DNA of 64,000 nucleotides from CAVSDF01 sp963726715 (GTDB lineage: Bacteria > Bacteroidota > Rhodothermia > Rhodothermales > BA12): assembly GCA_963726715.1 (NCBI GenBank), contig CAVSDF010000013.1, forward strand, positions 82,754 to 146,753, read 5' to 3'. The position numbers and the translations under genes are program-made. Below, piece by piece: positions 21,408-30,954 of this stretch (positions are counted from its first letter, which is position 1; each line of letters opens with the position of its first letter). The notes under the pieces are model-generated. The model was not told where the DNA came from. It ran no database searches and saw only the letters and a program-made list of their open reading frames with translations.

Positions 21408-21450
21408 GTCTGACGGCGGCGTTTCCTCAAAGCGGACGCCGCCGTCAGAC
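21408..21450. terminator. bidirectional hairpin between lysA and the PID-CTERM gene
   Basis: GTCTGACGGCGGCGT (21408-21422) and ACGCCGCCGTCAGAC (21436-21450) form a perfect 15-base stem with a 13-base loop between two convergent genes. There is no T-run, so it is terminator-like rather than canonical. Confidence 0.65.
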
Positions 21451-21475
21451 GCACCCGGCGCTCCTCAAGGGCACA

Positions 21476-21772
21476 TCACGACGGCTCCTGCGCCGACGCC
21501 TTCTCACGCGCCCGCAGGCGCCGCACCGCGTACGCCGCCCCCGCAGCGCCCAGAAGCGACAGCCCCCCGTCGATCGGAACCGGCGTCGGGTCCGTCGGCA
21601 GCCCCGGATCTCCCGCGGGCTCTTCCATTCCCGACGCGCCATACGACTCGCCATACGAGGACGGCGACACGGGCGTCGCCCACTCCAGATTCTGCGCCGC
21701 CACAGGCGTCGCGCACACGAGAAGAAGCGCGGTCACGAGCGCGCGGGGGTTGAGGATCGGGGAGAGGTTCAT
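21476..21772 (-). CDS. small secreted protein with PID-CTERM-like sorting tail
   Basis: 98 residues. A signal peptide (ALVTALLLVCATPVAAQ) is followed by a short Ser/Gly/Pro-rich spacer. The C-terminus reads PTPVPIDGGLSLLGAAGAAYAVRRLRAREK: the motif PIDGG, a short hydrophobic helix, then a basic cluster. This is the layout of the PID-CTERM putative protein-sorting signal known from Bacteroidota. There is almost no room for a functional domain between the two signals, so the mature peptide would be about 40 residues. It lies 102 bases downstream of the T9SS protein gene on the same strand. Confidence 0.75.
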   Translation of the reverse strand: MNLSPILNPRALVTALLLVCATPVAAQNLEWATPVSPSSYGESYGASGMEEPAGDPGLPTDPTPVPIDGGLSLLGAAGAAYAVRRLRAREKASAQEPS

Positions 21773-21874
21773 GGTCTCGATTCGAACAAAAGAGGGAGAG
21801 ATCGCCGGGATGGCGAGGAAAACTGCGGCGCCGACCGCCGCGAAGTCGGGGAGGAGAGGTAGCGACGACAGCCG

Positions 21875-24800
21875 TCAGCGCACGACGGTGAAGCGCCGCG
21901 TCTCGGACAGGCCTGCGCCCACGAGGCGCACCACATACGCGCCCGAGGCCAGCGACCCGACGGGCAGCATCACCTCCTCCGACGCCGCCACCTGCCCGTC
22001 GAAGACCACCGCGACGCTGCGGCCCAGCGCGTCGTAGACTTCCGCACGCACCGCCTGAGGCGTGCCCACACGCACCACCACACGCGCCGACGTGCCCCGC
22101 GTCGGGTTCGGCCACACCGGGCTCACCTCGAACGCGGAGGCTGTGAGCCCCGCCGACTCCGCGCCCGTCGCGCCGCTCGGCGTCAGGCGCAGCACGAAGC
22201 GCGTCGAATCGCGCGTGGCGCCCGCAAGCTCGACGCGGTACGAGGAGATGCGGCTCATCTCGATCCGCGTGCCGCTCGTGCGGTCGACGATCTCGGCGCG
22301 CACGCCCTCGGGCACCGCGCCCCACGAGAGCGTGAGCGCGCCGCCGGTGCTCGTCTCGATGCGAAGCGGCACCTCGGTCGTCGTCATCGCCTGGCTCGGA
22401 AGGCTCCGCAGCGCCTGCCACCACGGCGCGCCCGCGCGGATGCCGCCGAGCGAGAGCGTGGCCGAGGCGCCCGAGAGCGGCTTGAGCTTGCTCGCGTCGA
22501 AAGCGTCCCAGCCGTCGAGCGCGTCCGTGCGAAACTCCACCGCCGCGCCGTCGCCGGCCAGGCGCGTGCCCGATGCGTTGCGCAAGTCGGTGCGCAGATC
22601 CAGACGCTCCGACACCGCCGCCGCGCAGCCGCCCTTGCCGACGAACACGCCCCCGGTCGTGCGCCCGAAGGAGGGCAGCGTCAGGCTGGTCGCGCCCTCT
22701 CCGAGCGTCGTGCGCTCGACGAAGAAGCCCTGCCACGACGGGAGCACGTCGCCGTCGCCGCAGAAGTCCTGCTCGATGACCTGCCACGCGTTCGTGCGCG
22801 GATTCCAGATCTGGCCGCTCGCCTGGAAGCCCGACGCGATGAGGCTTATCGACGGAGAGGTCGAAGCGAGGCGTCGAAGGGGTTGCCGAGCAGTTCGTAG
22901 CGGCTCGCCGTGCTCAGGCCTGTCACGGTCACGTCGGCGCTCGGCGGCACGCCGGTCACATCGAGCGTCTTGTCGACCTCGAACGGTTCGGCGCTCGTGT
23001 CGAAGAGGTAGAGCAGGAAGCCGCGCCCGCTCGGCAGGGACGCCGACGAGGCGGTGACGGCGGCGTAGTCGCCACGTCACCGGTGCCGCCGGTGTGGGTG
23101 TAGAGGACCGATCCGGAGCCGGTCGCGAAGGTCACGTCGTCTTCGAGGTCGGCGCGCGTCATGCCCGCGACGGGGGCGGAGAGCACGCGCCAGCCCTGGT
23201 CGTTGCCCAGGCCGGTCGTGGCCGTGATGGTGCGCGAGGCGTTGACGACATCCGCGACAATGGCGGCGAGAAAGGGCCGCGAGGTGCCGCCGACAGTCAA
23301 GAAATCGCCGCCGAGGTAGACCCGGTTGCCACTCACCGCGAGGGAATACACGATGCTGTTCGCGTTGGGGTCGAAGGTGGTGTCGAGCGCACCGGTGACC
23401 GCATCGACGGCCGCAATACGACTCCGCGCCATGCCGCCGACGGTCGCAAAGAAGCCGCCGAGGTAGACCCTGCCGCCGCTCACCGCGAGCGCATTCACGG
23501 TGGTATTCGCGTTCGGGTCGAACGTGGCGTCGAGCGCCCCTGTCACCGCATCGACCGCCGCGACGTTGCTGCGCGTCGTGCCGCCGACGCTCGTGAAGCC
23601 GCCACCGAGGTAGAGCCTGCCGCCGCTCACGGCGAGCGCACTCACGTAGAGGCTCGCGTTCGGGTCGAACGTGGCGTCGAGTGCGCCCGTCACCGCATCG
23701 ACCGCCGCGATGCGGTTGCGCACCGCGCCGCCGACGCTCACAAAATCGCCGCCGAGGTAGAGCCTGCCGCCGCTCACCGCGAGCGCACGCACCGAGTTGC
23801 TCGCGTTCGGGTCGAACGTGGCATCGAGTGCGCCCGTCACCGCATCGACCGCCGCGATGCGACTGCGCGTCGTGCCGCCAACGGTCACGAACACGCCTCC
23901 GAGGTAGACCCTGCCGCCGCTCTCCGCGAGGGCATTCACGGTGTTGTCCGCGATGGGGTTGAACGTGGCGTCGAGTGCGCCCGTCACCGCATCGACCGCC
24001 GCGATGCGACTGCGCCCGATACCGCCGACGGTCGTGAAGCTGCCGCCGAGGTAGAGCCTTCCGCCGCTCACCGTGAGGGCACGCACGACGCTGTTCGCGC
24101 TGGGGTCGAACGTGGCGTCGAGCGTACCGGTCGCCGCATCGACCGCCGCGATGCGGTTGCGCACCGCGCCGCCGACGCTCCCGAACTCGCCGCCGAGGTA
24201 GAGCTTGCCGCCGCTCACGGCGAGGGCAAACACGGTGCTGCTCGCGCTGGGGTCGAACGTGGCGTCGAGCGTACCTGTCCCGCATCGACCGCCGCGATGC
24301 CGTTGCGCGCCGTGCCGCCGACGCTCGTGAAGATGCCGCCGAGGTAGAGCCTGCCGCCGCTCACCGCGAGGGAATACACGGTGCTGTTCGCGTCCGGGTT
24401 GAAGGAGGCGTCGAGCGCACCGGTCACCGCATCGACTGCCGCGATGCGAGTGCGCGCGATGCCGCCGATCGTCGAGAACGCGCCGCCGAGGTAGACCCTG
24501 CCGCCGCTCACCGCGAGGACACGCACGGTGCTGTTCGCGTTCGGGTTGAACGTGGCGTCGAGCGCACCGGTGACCGCATCGACCGCCGCGATGCGGTTGC
24601 GCACCGTGCCGCCAACGGTCGTGAAGATGCCGCCGAGGTAGAGCCTGCCGCCGCTCACGGCGAGGGCAAACACGGTGCTGCTCGCGCTGGGGTTAAACGT
24701 GGCATCGAGCGCACCGGTGACCGCATCGACCGCCGCGATGCGACTGCGCCCGATACCGCCGACGGTCGTGAAGCTGCCGCCGAGGTAGAGCCTCTCACCG

Positions 24801-25396
24801 CTCACGGCGAGGGCATACACGGTGCTGTTAGCGTTCGGGTTGAACGTGACGTCCAGTGCACCGGTCGCCGCATCGACTGCTGCGATGCGGTTGCGCGTCG
24901 TGCCACCGATCGCTGCGAAGAAGCCGCCGAGGTAGAGCTTGCCGCCGCTCACCACGAGGGCACTCACGCTGTTGTCCGCGTTCGGGTCGAAGGCGGCGTC
25001 CACACTCCCGTCGCTCAGCACGCGCGCCACGCGGTTGCGCGTCACGCCTCCGACACTCGTGAAGGATCCGCCGATGTAATAGCCCCCTGCCCCGTCCGAA
25101 ACGGCGGCGTTGATCGTGCCATCGACCTTGGGGAATGTCGCCGCGGTGGCTCCGCTCACCGGGTCGACCGGCACGCCGGAGCCCGTGTTCGGCCCCACAT
25201 ACGTGAAGTTGCCGCCGATGTAGAGCTTGCCGTCGCTCACCACGCTGCTGTACACCGAGCCGTTGGTGACCGGAAAGGTCTCGATCGGCTGCGCGTGGGC
25301 GCCGTGCGAGACCCCGAGACTGGAGAGGGCGAGGGTGCAGAGGGCGAGGACCTGGCGGGAACGCAACGCGAGGCGCTGCACGAGGGAGGGATGCAT
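21875..25396 (-). CDS. secreted Delta-60-repeat protein with T9SS type A sorting domain, three frame breaks
   Basis: The start at 25396 gives MHPSLVQRLALRSRQV and a signal peptide ending SHGAHAQ. About 14 repeats of the Delta-60/DUF5122 beta-propeller type follow (core LYLGGSFTTVGG, then RIAAVDAVTGALDATF), most 49 residues apart. The C-terminal part reads WQVIEQDF, then WQGFFVERTTLGEG. It ends in a type A sorting domain, FEVSPVWPNPTRG to SGAYVVRLVG, which targets proteins through the type IX system to the cell surface. The frame breaks near 24279 (one base missing in the repeat), 23062 and 22868. Mended, the protein would be about 1170 residues. The function of such propellers is not known; surface adhesion or display is a guess. 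Confidence 0.85.
23290..25000 (-). repeat. 147-base tandem coding repeat array
   Basis: Twelve or so consecutive copies of a 147-base unit encode the Delta-60 repeats. For example, the word CTGCCGCCGCTCACC recurs at about 23470 and 23617. Many stretches such as ACCGCATCGACCGCCGCGATG are nearly identical between copies at the DNA level, indicating recent duplication or gene conversion. Confidence 0.85.
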
Positions 25397-25579
25397 GAGG
25401 GATGCGGAGCGAGGAACGAATCGCCAGCGTGCCCCTGAGGGAAGGGATGCACCAGCGCACTCGCCCCCACATCGGCCGCCGCCGCGCATTCCTAAAGGCG
25501 TTCCTTCCACTTTTCTATCCGGTGCAGGCCCGCGCGTCTGCCCCTCAGATTCCGGGTGCCGAGGACGGCTTCCTGCACA

Positions 25580-25626
25580 GACATGGGCATCCAGACACCC
25601 ATCTCAGGTGTCCGGATGCCCATGTC
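25580..25626. repeat. 20-base-arm palindrome before the FAH gene end
   Basis: GACATGGGCATCCAGACACC (25580-25599) is complementary to GGTGTCCGGATGCCCATGTC (25607-25626) except at one position, with a 7-base loop. It lies in the 274-base gap between the minus-strand T9SS protein gene and the end of the FAH gene. It could terminate FAH transcription. The rest of the gap shows no gene. Confidence 0.7.
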
Positions 25627-25670
25627 AGGATAGCCACCACGACCGACCGCGCGGCCTCCCTGCACCCGGA

Positions 25671-26366
25671 TCACCCCATCTGCACCGTGACCTGCAGCGG
25701 CGGCAGGCCGGTGATGGTCGCCTCCAGCACGTCGCCATCCGCGACCGGGCCGACGCCCTCCGGCGTGCCGGTGTAGACGAGGTCGCCGGGCAGGAGGGTG
25801 AAGATCGACGAGGCGTAGGCGACGAGGTCGGCGACGGTGTGCAGCATGTCCGCCGTCGTGCCCTGCTGCCGCACCTCGCCGTTGACGCGCAGCGTGAGCG
25901 CGAGCGCCTGCACATCGGCCACCGATGATGCCGCAGCGATGGCGCCGAGGGGTGCGAAGGTGTCGAAGCCCTTGGCGAGCGTCCACGGGAGGGACTTCTT
26001 CTTGAGGTCGGATTGCAGGTCGCGCGCGGTCATGTCGAGGCCGACGGCGTAGCCCGCCACGTGCGCGAGCGCCTCGCCCGCCGACACGTTCTTGCACGCG
26101 GTGCCGATGACGGCGACGAGTTCGATCTCGTGGTGCACGTCGCGCGTCTGCGATGGGATGACGATGACGCCGCCGTCGCCGACGAGCGAGGTCGCGGGCT
26201 TGAGGAAGACGACGGGCGCCTCGGGCACCTCGTTGCCGAGTTCGCGCGCATGGGCGGCGTAGTTGCGCCCGATGCAGACGAGCTTGCCGGGCACGACGCG
26301 CTCGCCGGACGGCAGCGTGATCGACAGATCGGCGGCGGAGGCAGGGGACAGGGAAGGACTCTCCAT
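25671..26366 (-). CDS. fumarylacetoacetate hydrolase (FAH) family protein
   Basis: 231 residues. The FAH fold catalyses C-C bond hydrolysis or decarboxylation of beta-keto acid-like substrates using a divalent metal. LVCIGRNYAAHARELGN, PVVFLKPATSLVGDGG, the metal-binding HHEIELVAVIG (His-x-Glu-x-Glu type), GYAVGLDMTARDLQ and LPGDLVYTGTPEGVGPV are the conserved motifs. The length fits the short single-domain members (acylpyruvase or oxaloacetate decarboxylase type). It is alone on its strand and divergent from rplU; the exact substrate cannot be assigned. Confidence 0.88.
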   Translation of the reverse strand: MESPSLSPASAADLSITLPSGERVVPGKLVCIGRNYAAHARELGNEVPEAPVVFLKPATSLVGDGGVIVIPSQTRDVHHEIELVAVIGTACKNVSAGEALAHVAGYAVGLDMTARDLQSDLKKKSLPWTLAKGFDTFAPLGAIAAASSVADVQALALTLRVNGEVRQQGTTADMLHTVADLVAYASSIFTLLPGDLVYTGTPEGVGPVADGDVLEATITGLPPLQVTVQMG

Positions 26367-26376
26367 CGGATGTTCG

Positions 26377-26406
26377 TTGGGGAAGAGGGGGGATTGGGGT
26401 AGTTTG
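26377..26406 (+). promoter_or_regulatory. putative promoter of rplU-rpmA
   Basis: TTG at 26377-26379, 20 bases, then TAGTTTG at 26400-26406. This is a good match to a Bacteroidota-type promoter, 98 bases upstream of rplU, leaving a leader that could carry ribosomal-protein control. I see no defined leader structure. Confidence 0.5.
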
Positions 26407-26504
26407 CGCAGCTACGCCGCCGTTCGCAGATCGTCTGCCCGCGGCGCATCCGCCTTCCACTCTCGCGCCGGTACTCAGCCCGGCGCCTCCAAGCAGAGAC
26501 CCCT

Positions 26505-26840
26505 ATGTACGCCATCGTCGAAATCGCGGGCAAGCAGTACCGCCTCGAAAGCGGCCGCAAGCTCTACATCCCTCTCGTCAAGGACGATGTCGGCGCCGAC
26601 CTCACCTTCGACCGCGTCCTCCTCGTCGGTGGCGACGAGACGCACGTCGGCGCGCCGACGGTTGGCGGTGCGACGGTCGCTGCGACGGTGCTCGGGCACG
26701 TCAAGAGCGACAAGATCCTCGTCTTCAAGAAGAAGCGCCGCAAGCGCTACCGCGTCATGCGCGGCCATCGCCAGAACTACACGCAGGTGCAGATCGGCGA
26801 CATCTCGATGCAGAAAGACGACAAGAAGGCCTCGGCGTAA
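26505..26840 (+). CDS. rplU: 50S ribosomal protein L21
   Basis: 111 residues. Binds 23S rRNA domain II together with L20. Starts MYAIVEIAGKQYRLESGRK and contains the basic VFKKKRRKRYRVMRGHRQN near the C-terminus, which contacts rRNA. The C-terminal tail is slightly extended (MQKDDKKASA). It forms the usual rplU-rpmA pair with the L27 gene 85 bases downstream and a terminator after it. Confidence 0.97.
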   Translation: MYAIVEIAGKQYRLESGRKLYIPLVKDDVGADLTFDRVLLVGGDETHVGAPTVGGATVAATVLGHVKSDKILVFKKKRRKRYRVMRGHRQNYTQVQIGDISMQKDDKKASA

Positions 26841-26925
26841 GCGCTGACCTGACCCGTTTCCACGATTTCCGGACGCATGGCGCGTCCGATTCGGAGCCTC
26901 CCGGCTCCTCTACCCGACTCGCACC

Positions 26926-27198
26926 ATGGCACACAAGAAAGGCGTAGGCTCGACCAAGAACGGCCGCGACTCCAATCCCAAGATGCTCGGCGTCAAGGCC
27001 TTCGGTGGCCAGACCGTCTCCGCCGGCTCGATCCTCGTCCGCCAGCGCGGCACCAAGCACCACCCGGGCGTCAACGTGATGCGCGGCGGCGACGACACGC
27101 TCTTCGCCACCGAGACGGGAACTGTGCGGTTTTCGCGCGGCAAGAACAATCGGTCCTTCGTCAACATTGACGGACTCAGCATTGACACAGAGGCGTAA
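26926..27198 (+). CDS. rpmA: 50S ribosomal protein L27
   Basis: 90 residues. L27 reaches the peptidyl-transferase centre with its N-terminus. Begins MAHKKGVGSTKNGRDSNPK without the cleavable N-terminal extension found in some Firmicutes; VRQRGTKHHPGVNVMRGGDD is the conserved core. The gene is the last of the operon. Confidence 0.97.
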   Translation: MAHKKGVGSTKNGRDSNPKMLGVKAFGGQTVSAGSILVRQRGTKHHPGVNVMRGGDDTLFATETGTVRFSRGKNNRSFVNIDGLSIDTEA

Positions 27199-27245
27199 GC
27201 CTTTGTGTCGATAGAGGCGGCGCCCGCCCGCAAGGCCGCCTCCGC

Positions 27246-27285
27246 TCACCCCCGCAGTCTTCGGATTGCGGGGGTGACGTGTTTT
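27246..27285 (+). terminator. terminator after rplU-rpmA
   Basis: TCACCCCCGCA (27246-27256) pairs perfectly with TGCGGGGGTGA (27267-27277) around a 10-base loop, followed by CGTGTTTTA. This is an intrinsic terminator of moderate quality. Confidence 0.75.
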
Positions 27286-27364
27286 ATGGACGTGCCGGGA
27301 CAGGCGGCTCGCGGAGCGAAGGCCGCGGGCGCGGGTTGGGGCGCGACGCTTCTCCCCACGCCCG

Positions 27365-28606
27365 ATGCTCCGCGACGCCTTCGTCCACCCGCCCGATGAT
27401 CCTGAGACGGGCACGCCCACCGTCGAGCTTCGCGCCTTCACGCACGGGCTGATGCCGCGCACGGTGCCCGCGATGATGCAGGCGTTCACCGACGACTGGG
27501 CCGCGCGCGGCGTCGATGCGTGGAACGAGGTGCCCGACCGCTGGGGCCACGGGCAGCGCGCGGGCTGGTGGACGCTGCCGGATGTGCTCGCCGACGCCTT
27601 TCTCGCGCCGCTTCTCACCGCGCCGCCGCGGACCGTCGCGCACGTGCCGAACGTCAACGCCGCCGTCGCCGGCATCTTCTCGTCGCCCGAGACGTGGGCG
27701 CGGGGGCGGCGCGTGGTGACGACCGGGGGCGAATTTCCCTCCGTGCTCCACAGCGCGCGCAAGTGGGCCGCGCTGCTCGGCCTCGACCTCGTCGTCGTCG
27801 ATCCCCTGCCGGACGGCTCGGTCGATGTCGCGCGGCTCGGCGACGAGGCAGCGGTCGCGGGGACGGCGCTCGTGGCGGTGAGCCACGTCGGGTTCGCGAC
27901 GGGCGAGCGGTTGACGACGTCGGTTCTCGCCGGGATCTGCGACGCCGCGCGGAGCGCCGGGGCGCTCTCGCTCGTCGACGGGTACCACGCGGCCGCGTCG
28001 CTCGTCGTGGATGTCGGGGCCATCGGGTGCGATCTGTACACGGGCGGGCTGCTCAAGGAAGGATGCGGCTCGACGGGCAACGCGTTCCTGTACATCCGCG
28101 AGGGCGTCGACTTGATGCCTGCGAGCGGCGGATGGTTCGGCGACGGCGACCCGTTCGGCTTCGGTCCGGTCCCGACGCCGCACCCCGACGTGCGGCGCCG
28201 CTTCCTCGGCGGGACGACCGCGGTGGCGAGCCTGTACCACGCCGTCGAGGGCGTCCGATTGCTGCTCGGCGTCGGCCTCGACCGCGTCGAAGCGCACAGC
28301 GCGGCGCTCGGGACGCACGCCGTCGACCGCGCCGACGCGCTCGGCATGGCCCTCGCCTCGCCCCGCGATCCGGCGCGGCGCGGGACCATGCTGGCCTTCG
28401 CGCTCGACCATGCCGACGCGATGAGCGCGTGGCTCAAGACGCGCCGCGTCTACACCGACAGCCGCCGCGGGCGCGTCCTCCGCCTCGCCCCGTTCGTCTG
28501 GAACGACCGCGCCGACGTCGACCGCGCCTTCGATGCCATCGGCGAAGCCCTCGCCACCGGCGCGCACATCGGCATCCGCGAGGACGCCGCCGGGCCGGTG
28601 ACGTAA
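27365..28606 (+). CDS. aminotransferase class V-fold PLP enzyme, kynureninase-like
   Basis: 413 residues. The fold-type I PLP architecture is recognisable: VPNVNAAVAGIFSS near the cofactor phosphate, SHVGFATGERL, the Asp in LSLVDGYHAAASL that salt-bridges the pyridine nitrogen, and the Schiff-base lysine in YTGGLLKEGCGSTGNAF. RRRFLGGTTAVASLY is a substrate-side motif found in kynureninase-like members. No tryptophan-degradation genes are nearby, so the physiological reaction is open; cysteine-desulfurase-like activity is less likely without a matching scaffold gene. It stands between the L27 operon and a membrane-protein gene. Confidence 0.8.
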   Translation: MLRDAFVHPPDDPETGTPTVELRAFTHGLMPRTVPAMMQAFTDDWAARGVDAWNEVPDRWGHGQRAGWWTLPDVLADAFLAPLLTAPPRTVAHVPNVNAAVAGIFSSPETWARGRRVVTTGGEFPSVLHSARKWAALLGLDLVVVDPLPDGSVDVARLGDEAAVAGTALVAVSHVGFATGERLTTSVLAGICDAARSAGALSLVDGYHAAASLVVDVGAIGCDLYTGGLLKEGCGSTGNAFLYIREGVDLMPASGGWFGDGDPFGFGPVPTPHPDVRRRFLGGTTAVASLYHAVEGVRLLLGVGLDRVEAHSAALGTHAVDRADALGMALASPRDPARRGTMLAFALDHADAMSAWLKTRRVYTDSRRGRVLRLAPFVWNDRADVDRAFDAIGEALATGAHIGIREDAAGPVT

Positions 28607-28660
28607 TCTGCCGCGCGGGAGCCTCTGTCTACCTTCCCGCTTCGCCGACTCCTGCCCCCG

Positions 28661-29605
28661 ATGCTCGCCGCTCCCGCTCTCGCCGACCCGTCCGTGGCCG
28701 ATGTCGAACAGACGCCGCACGACGCCGATGGACACGCCAGGCATGCGGTCTGCGCCTCGTGCGGGGCCGCGCTCGCCGGGCCGTACTGCCACGCCTGCGG
28801 CGAGAAGCGCCTCGACCGGCACGACTACAGCTTCGCCCACTTCGCCGAGCACGCCGTCGATACGGTGACGCACTTCGACGTCAAGGTCGTTCGCGGCGCG
28901 TGGAGTCTGCTCCGACGTCCAGGCGTCATGACGGCGGACCTGCTCGCCGGGCGGCGGGTGCCGTGGCCCAAGCCGCTACAGCTCTTCCTGCTCGTCAACG
29001 TGGTGTTCTTCGTCGTCTCGGGCCTCTTTCAGGCGCGCATTTTCGACACGAAGCTCCAGAGCCACATCTCGCCGACGGCGCAGCGCTACGGCGAGTTCGC
29101 GCAGTCGATGGTCGCGCGGCGCGTGGCCGAGCGCGGCACGACCGCCGACGCCTACGCAGAGCCCTTCGACGAAAAGGGGCACACGCTCGCCAAGTCGCTC
29201 GTCTTCCTCTTCATTCCGCTCGCTGCTTCCGTGCTCGCCCTTCTCAACGTGGGCAAGCAGCGGTACGTGCTCGAACACGTGCTCGTGGCCACGCACGTCA
29301 TGACGGGAGTCCTGCTGCTGCTCGTGCTCGTTCTCGTGCTGCTCGTCGTCGCCGCGCTCATCGGCGGAGCGGAGATCGGAGGCGACCGCGTGTCCACGGG
29401 GATCTTCGCCGCCTTCTTCCTGCCCTTCGTCACCGCCACCGTCCACCGGGCCTACGGCGATGGATGGACCGCGAGCGCGGCCAAGGCCGTGGGCTTCTGC
29501 GCGGCGTTCGTGCTCGTGCTACTTCCCGTCTACCGCTTCCTGCTCTTCCTCGTCACCTTCGCGCTCACCGAGGCGCCCATGTCGGCGGCGTGGGCATCGA
29601 GGTAG
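28661..29605 (+). CDS. DUF3667 membrane protein with zinc ribbon
   Basis: 314 residues. The N-terminus carries a CxxC...CxxC zinc ribbon (CASCGAALAGPYCHACGEKRL) followed by the DUF3667 signature HYSF-like HDYSFAHFAEHAVDTVTHFD, and VPWPKPLQLFLLVNVVFFVVSG. About five transmembrane segments fill the C-terminal two thirds. These proteins are common in Bacteroidota and have no established function. The 3' end overlaps the convergent M90 peptidase gene by 76 bases. Confidence 0.8.
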   Translation: MLAAPALADPSVADVEQTPHDADGHARHAVCASCGAALAGPYCHACGEKRLDRHDYSFAHFAEHAVDTVTHFDVKVVRGAWSLLRRPGVMTADLLAGRRVPWPKPLQLFLLVNVVFFVVSGLFQARIFDTKLQSHISPTAQRYGEFAQSMVARRVAERGTTADAYAEPFDEKGHTLAKSLVFLFIPLAASVLALLNVGKQRYVLEHVLVATHVMTGVLLLLVLVLVLLVVAALIGGAEIGGDRVSTGIFAAFFLPFVTATVHRAYGDGWTASAAKAVGFCAAFVLVLLPVYRFLLFLVTFALTEAPMSAAWASR

Positions 29606-30483
29606 GCCTGCACGGCGTCGCGGGGATCGAGGGCGTACATGGCGGCGAGGGCGGCGTAGACCTCGGGGTGGCGGCGGGCGAGCGGGTGCGGGCGCTCGAA
29701 AAACACCTCGGTGGCGACGGCGAAGAACTCGGCGGCGTTGGTCGCGGCGTAGCTGCGGAGGAGGGATTTGCCGACGCGGATGCGCTGCGTTTCGCGCCGC
29801 ACGAGGGCCGTCCACGCGTCCGCCGAGGCGCCATCGAGGAGCGAGGGGACGCCGTCGGCGCCGTCGCTCTGGTAGTCGAAGAGGTGGGCGAGTTCGTGGA
29901 GGACGACGTTGGAGCCGTCGGGCCACGCCCACGCGGCGTCGAGGGCGTCGGCGGTGAAGATGACCGGCCCCTGCGCGTGCGCCATCCCGTCGAACTCGCC
30001 CTCGCCGTCGTCCTGCTCGTAGGCGACGTCGAAGCGCTCGGCGTAGAGGAGCATCGTGCGGCGCGTGTCGAAGCGCCACGACGGGCGCCCATGGAGCATC
30101 GTCGCAGCCCCGGCGGCGACGGCGAGGCGGCGCGCGGGAGTCCACGCCGTCTCCGTCCACACGGCCTCGCCGACGGCCTCGAAGCCCTGTGTGGCAAGCA
30201 CGCGGGAGACGGCGGCCTCGAAGCGGGTGCGTCCGCGCGCGTCGGCGCTCGCGTAGACAGGGATGCGGTCGGCGAGCCACGCGCGGTCGGCGGCGGAGAG
30301 CGTGGCGCGGCGCTCGCGGCGGCTCCACGTCCACACGGCCCCGAGAAGAACGACGACCGCCGCTGCGACGGCCCCGACCGCCGCCGATCCCTCGACCGCC
30401 CGGGCCCCGGCGACGAACGCCACGACAGCGGCGAGGGCGACGAGCGCGGCGGGCACGGCGAGGGCGCGGAGAGAGGCGAGCAT
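29530..30483 (-). CDS. M90-family (MtfA-like) zinc metallopeptidase
   Basis: 317 residues. Two hydrophobic N-terminal segments (AVPAALVALAAVVAFVAG and AVGAVAAAVVVLLGAVW) are followed by the M90 domain with the zinc motif HELAHLFDYQ and the downstream EFFAVATEVFFERP, whose Glu is the third ligand. E. coli MtfA is a cytosolic regulator of glucose-transporter expression; here the membrane anchor suggests a different setting. The region containing ILYAERFDVAY-like TMLLYAERFDVAYEQDDGEG matches family features. It is convergent with, and overlaps, the DUF3667 gene. Confidence 0.88.
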   Translation of the reverse strand: MLASLRALAVPAALVALAAVVAFVAGARAVEGSAAVGAVAAAVVVLLGAVWTWSRRERRATLSAADRAWLADRIPVYASADARGRTRFEAAVSRVLATQGFEAVGEAVWTETAWTPARRLAVAAGAATMLHGRPSWRFDTRRTMLLYAERFDVAYEQDDGEGEFDGMAHAQGPVIFTADALDAAWAWPDGSNVVLHELAHLFDYQSDGADGVPSLLDGASADAWTALVRRETQRIRVGKSLLRSYAATNAAEFFAVATEVFFERPHPLARRHPEVYAALAAMYALDPRDAVQAYLDAHAADMGASVSAKVTRKSRKR

Positions 30484-30954
30484 GGGCGGGGCGAGGCGAG
30501 AGATGCACGAACGCCCACGGGCGCCGACGGGTCACGCCCCGCCGATCCGGTGCCCCTGCACGCTCAGGCGGGGCGCTGGCGCTCAGGCGGGGCGCTCCGC
30601 GTGGAAGGGTTCGGGGCCGTTCTGATGCGCGAGGAGACGGGACGTGGGAGCCGGATGCGACCGGGGCAGAGATGCCGGAGGCGTAGGGAGTCGGGGACGA
30701 GGCGGCCGGTTAAGGCGCGCGTGTTCTAGCCGATTCCCCAGATGCCGGGATGCCGGAGGCGCATGGGGGGAAGCATCGTCCGGAAAGTCTTTCCGCCCGG
30801 CAGCACGATGCGCCGCCCCCGCGACACACGAGCGGGTGTTACGTACTGGATATGGCACTGCGGGGCCGTGGCACATCGGTTGACAGGGATGGAGTCGTCC
30901 TCCGCCGCAAGGCTTCGCCGGGAATCTCCCGGTCCGTTCGACCCGCTCCCTCTG
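30484..30954. other. 471-base divergent spacer
   Basis: Lies between the M90 gene (minus) and the sigma-factor gene (plus). It contains a direct duplication of CGCTCAGGCGGGGCGCT (30560-30576 and 30581-30597) and a purine-rich stretch. The last 200 bases hold GTGTTACGTACTGGATATGG (about 30836-30855), the least GC-rich part and a plausible promoter region. I can support no gene here. Confidence 0.45.

Noticed and set aside
23290..25000. Regular 147-base repeat that could be mistaken for a CRISPR array
   Set aside because: The unit is protein coding with no unique spacers, and translates to Delta-60 propeller repeats.
26407..26504. Ribosomal-protein leader or riboswitch before rplU
   Set aside because: A leader of about 100 bases exists, but I could not identify a conserved structure with confidence.
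27520..30729. A 1069-residue plus-strand open frame
   Set aside because: Arg/Ala/Pro-rich shadow of the aminotransferase and DUF3667 genes in another frame; no domain, and codon bias belongs to the real frames.
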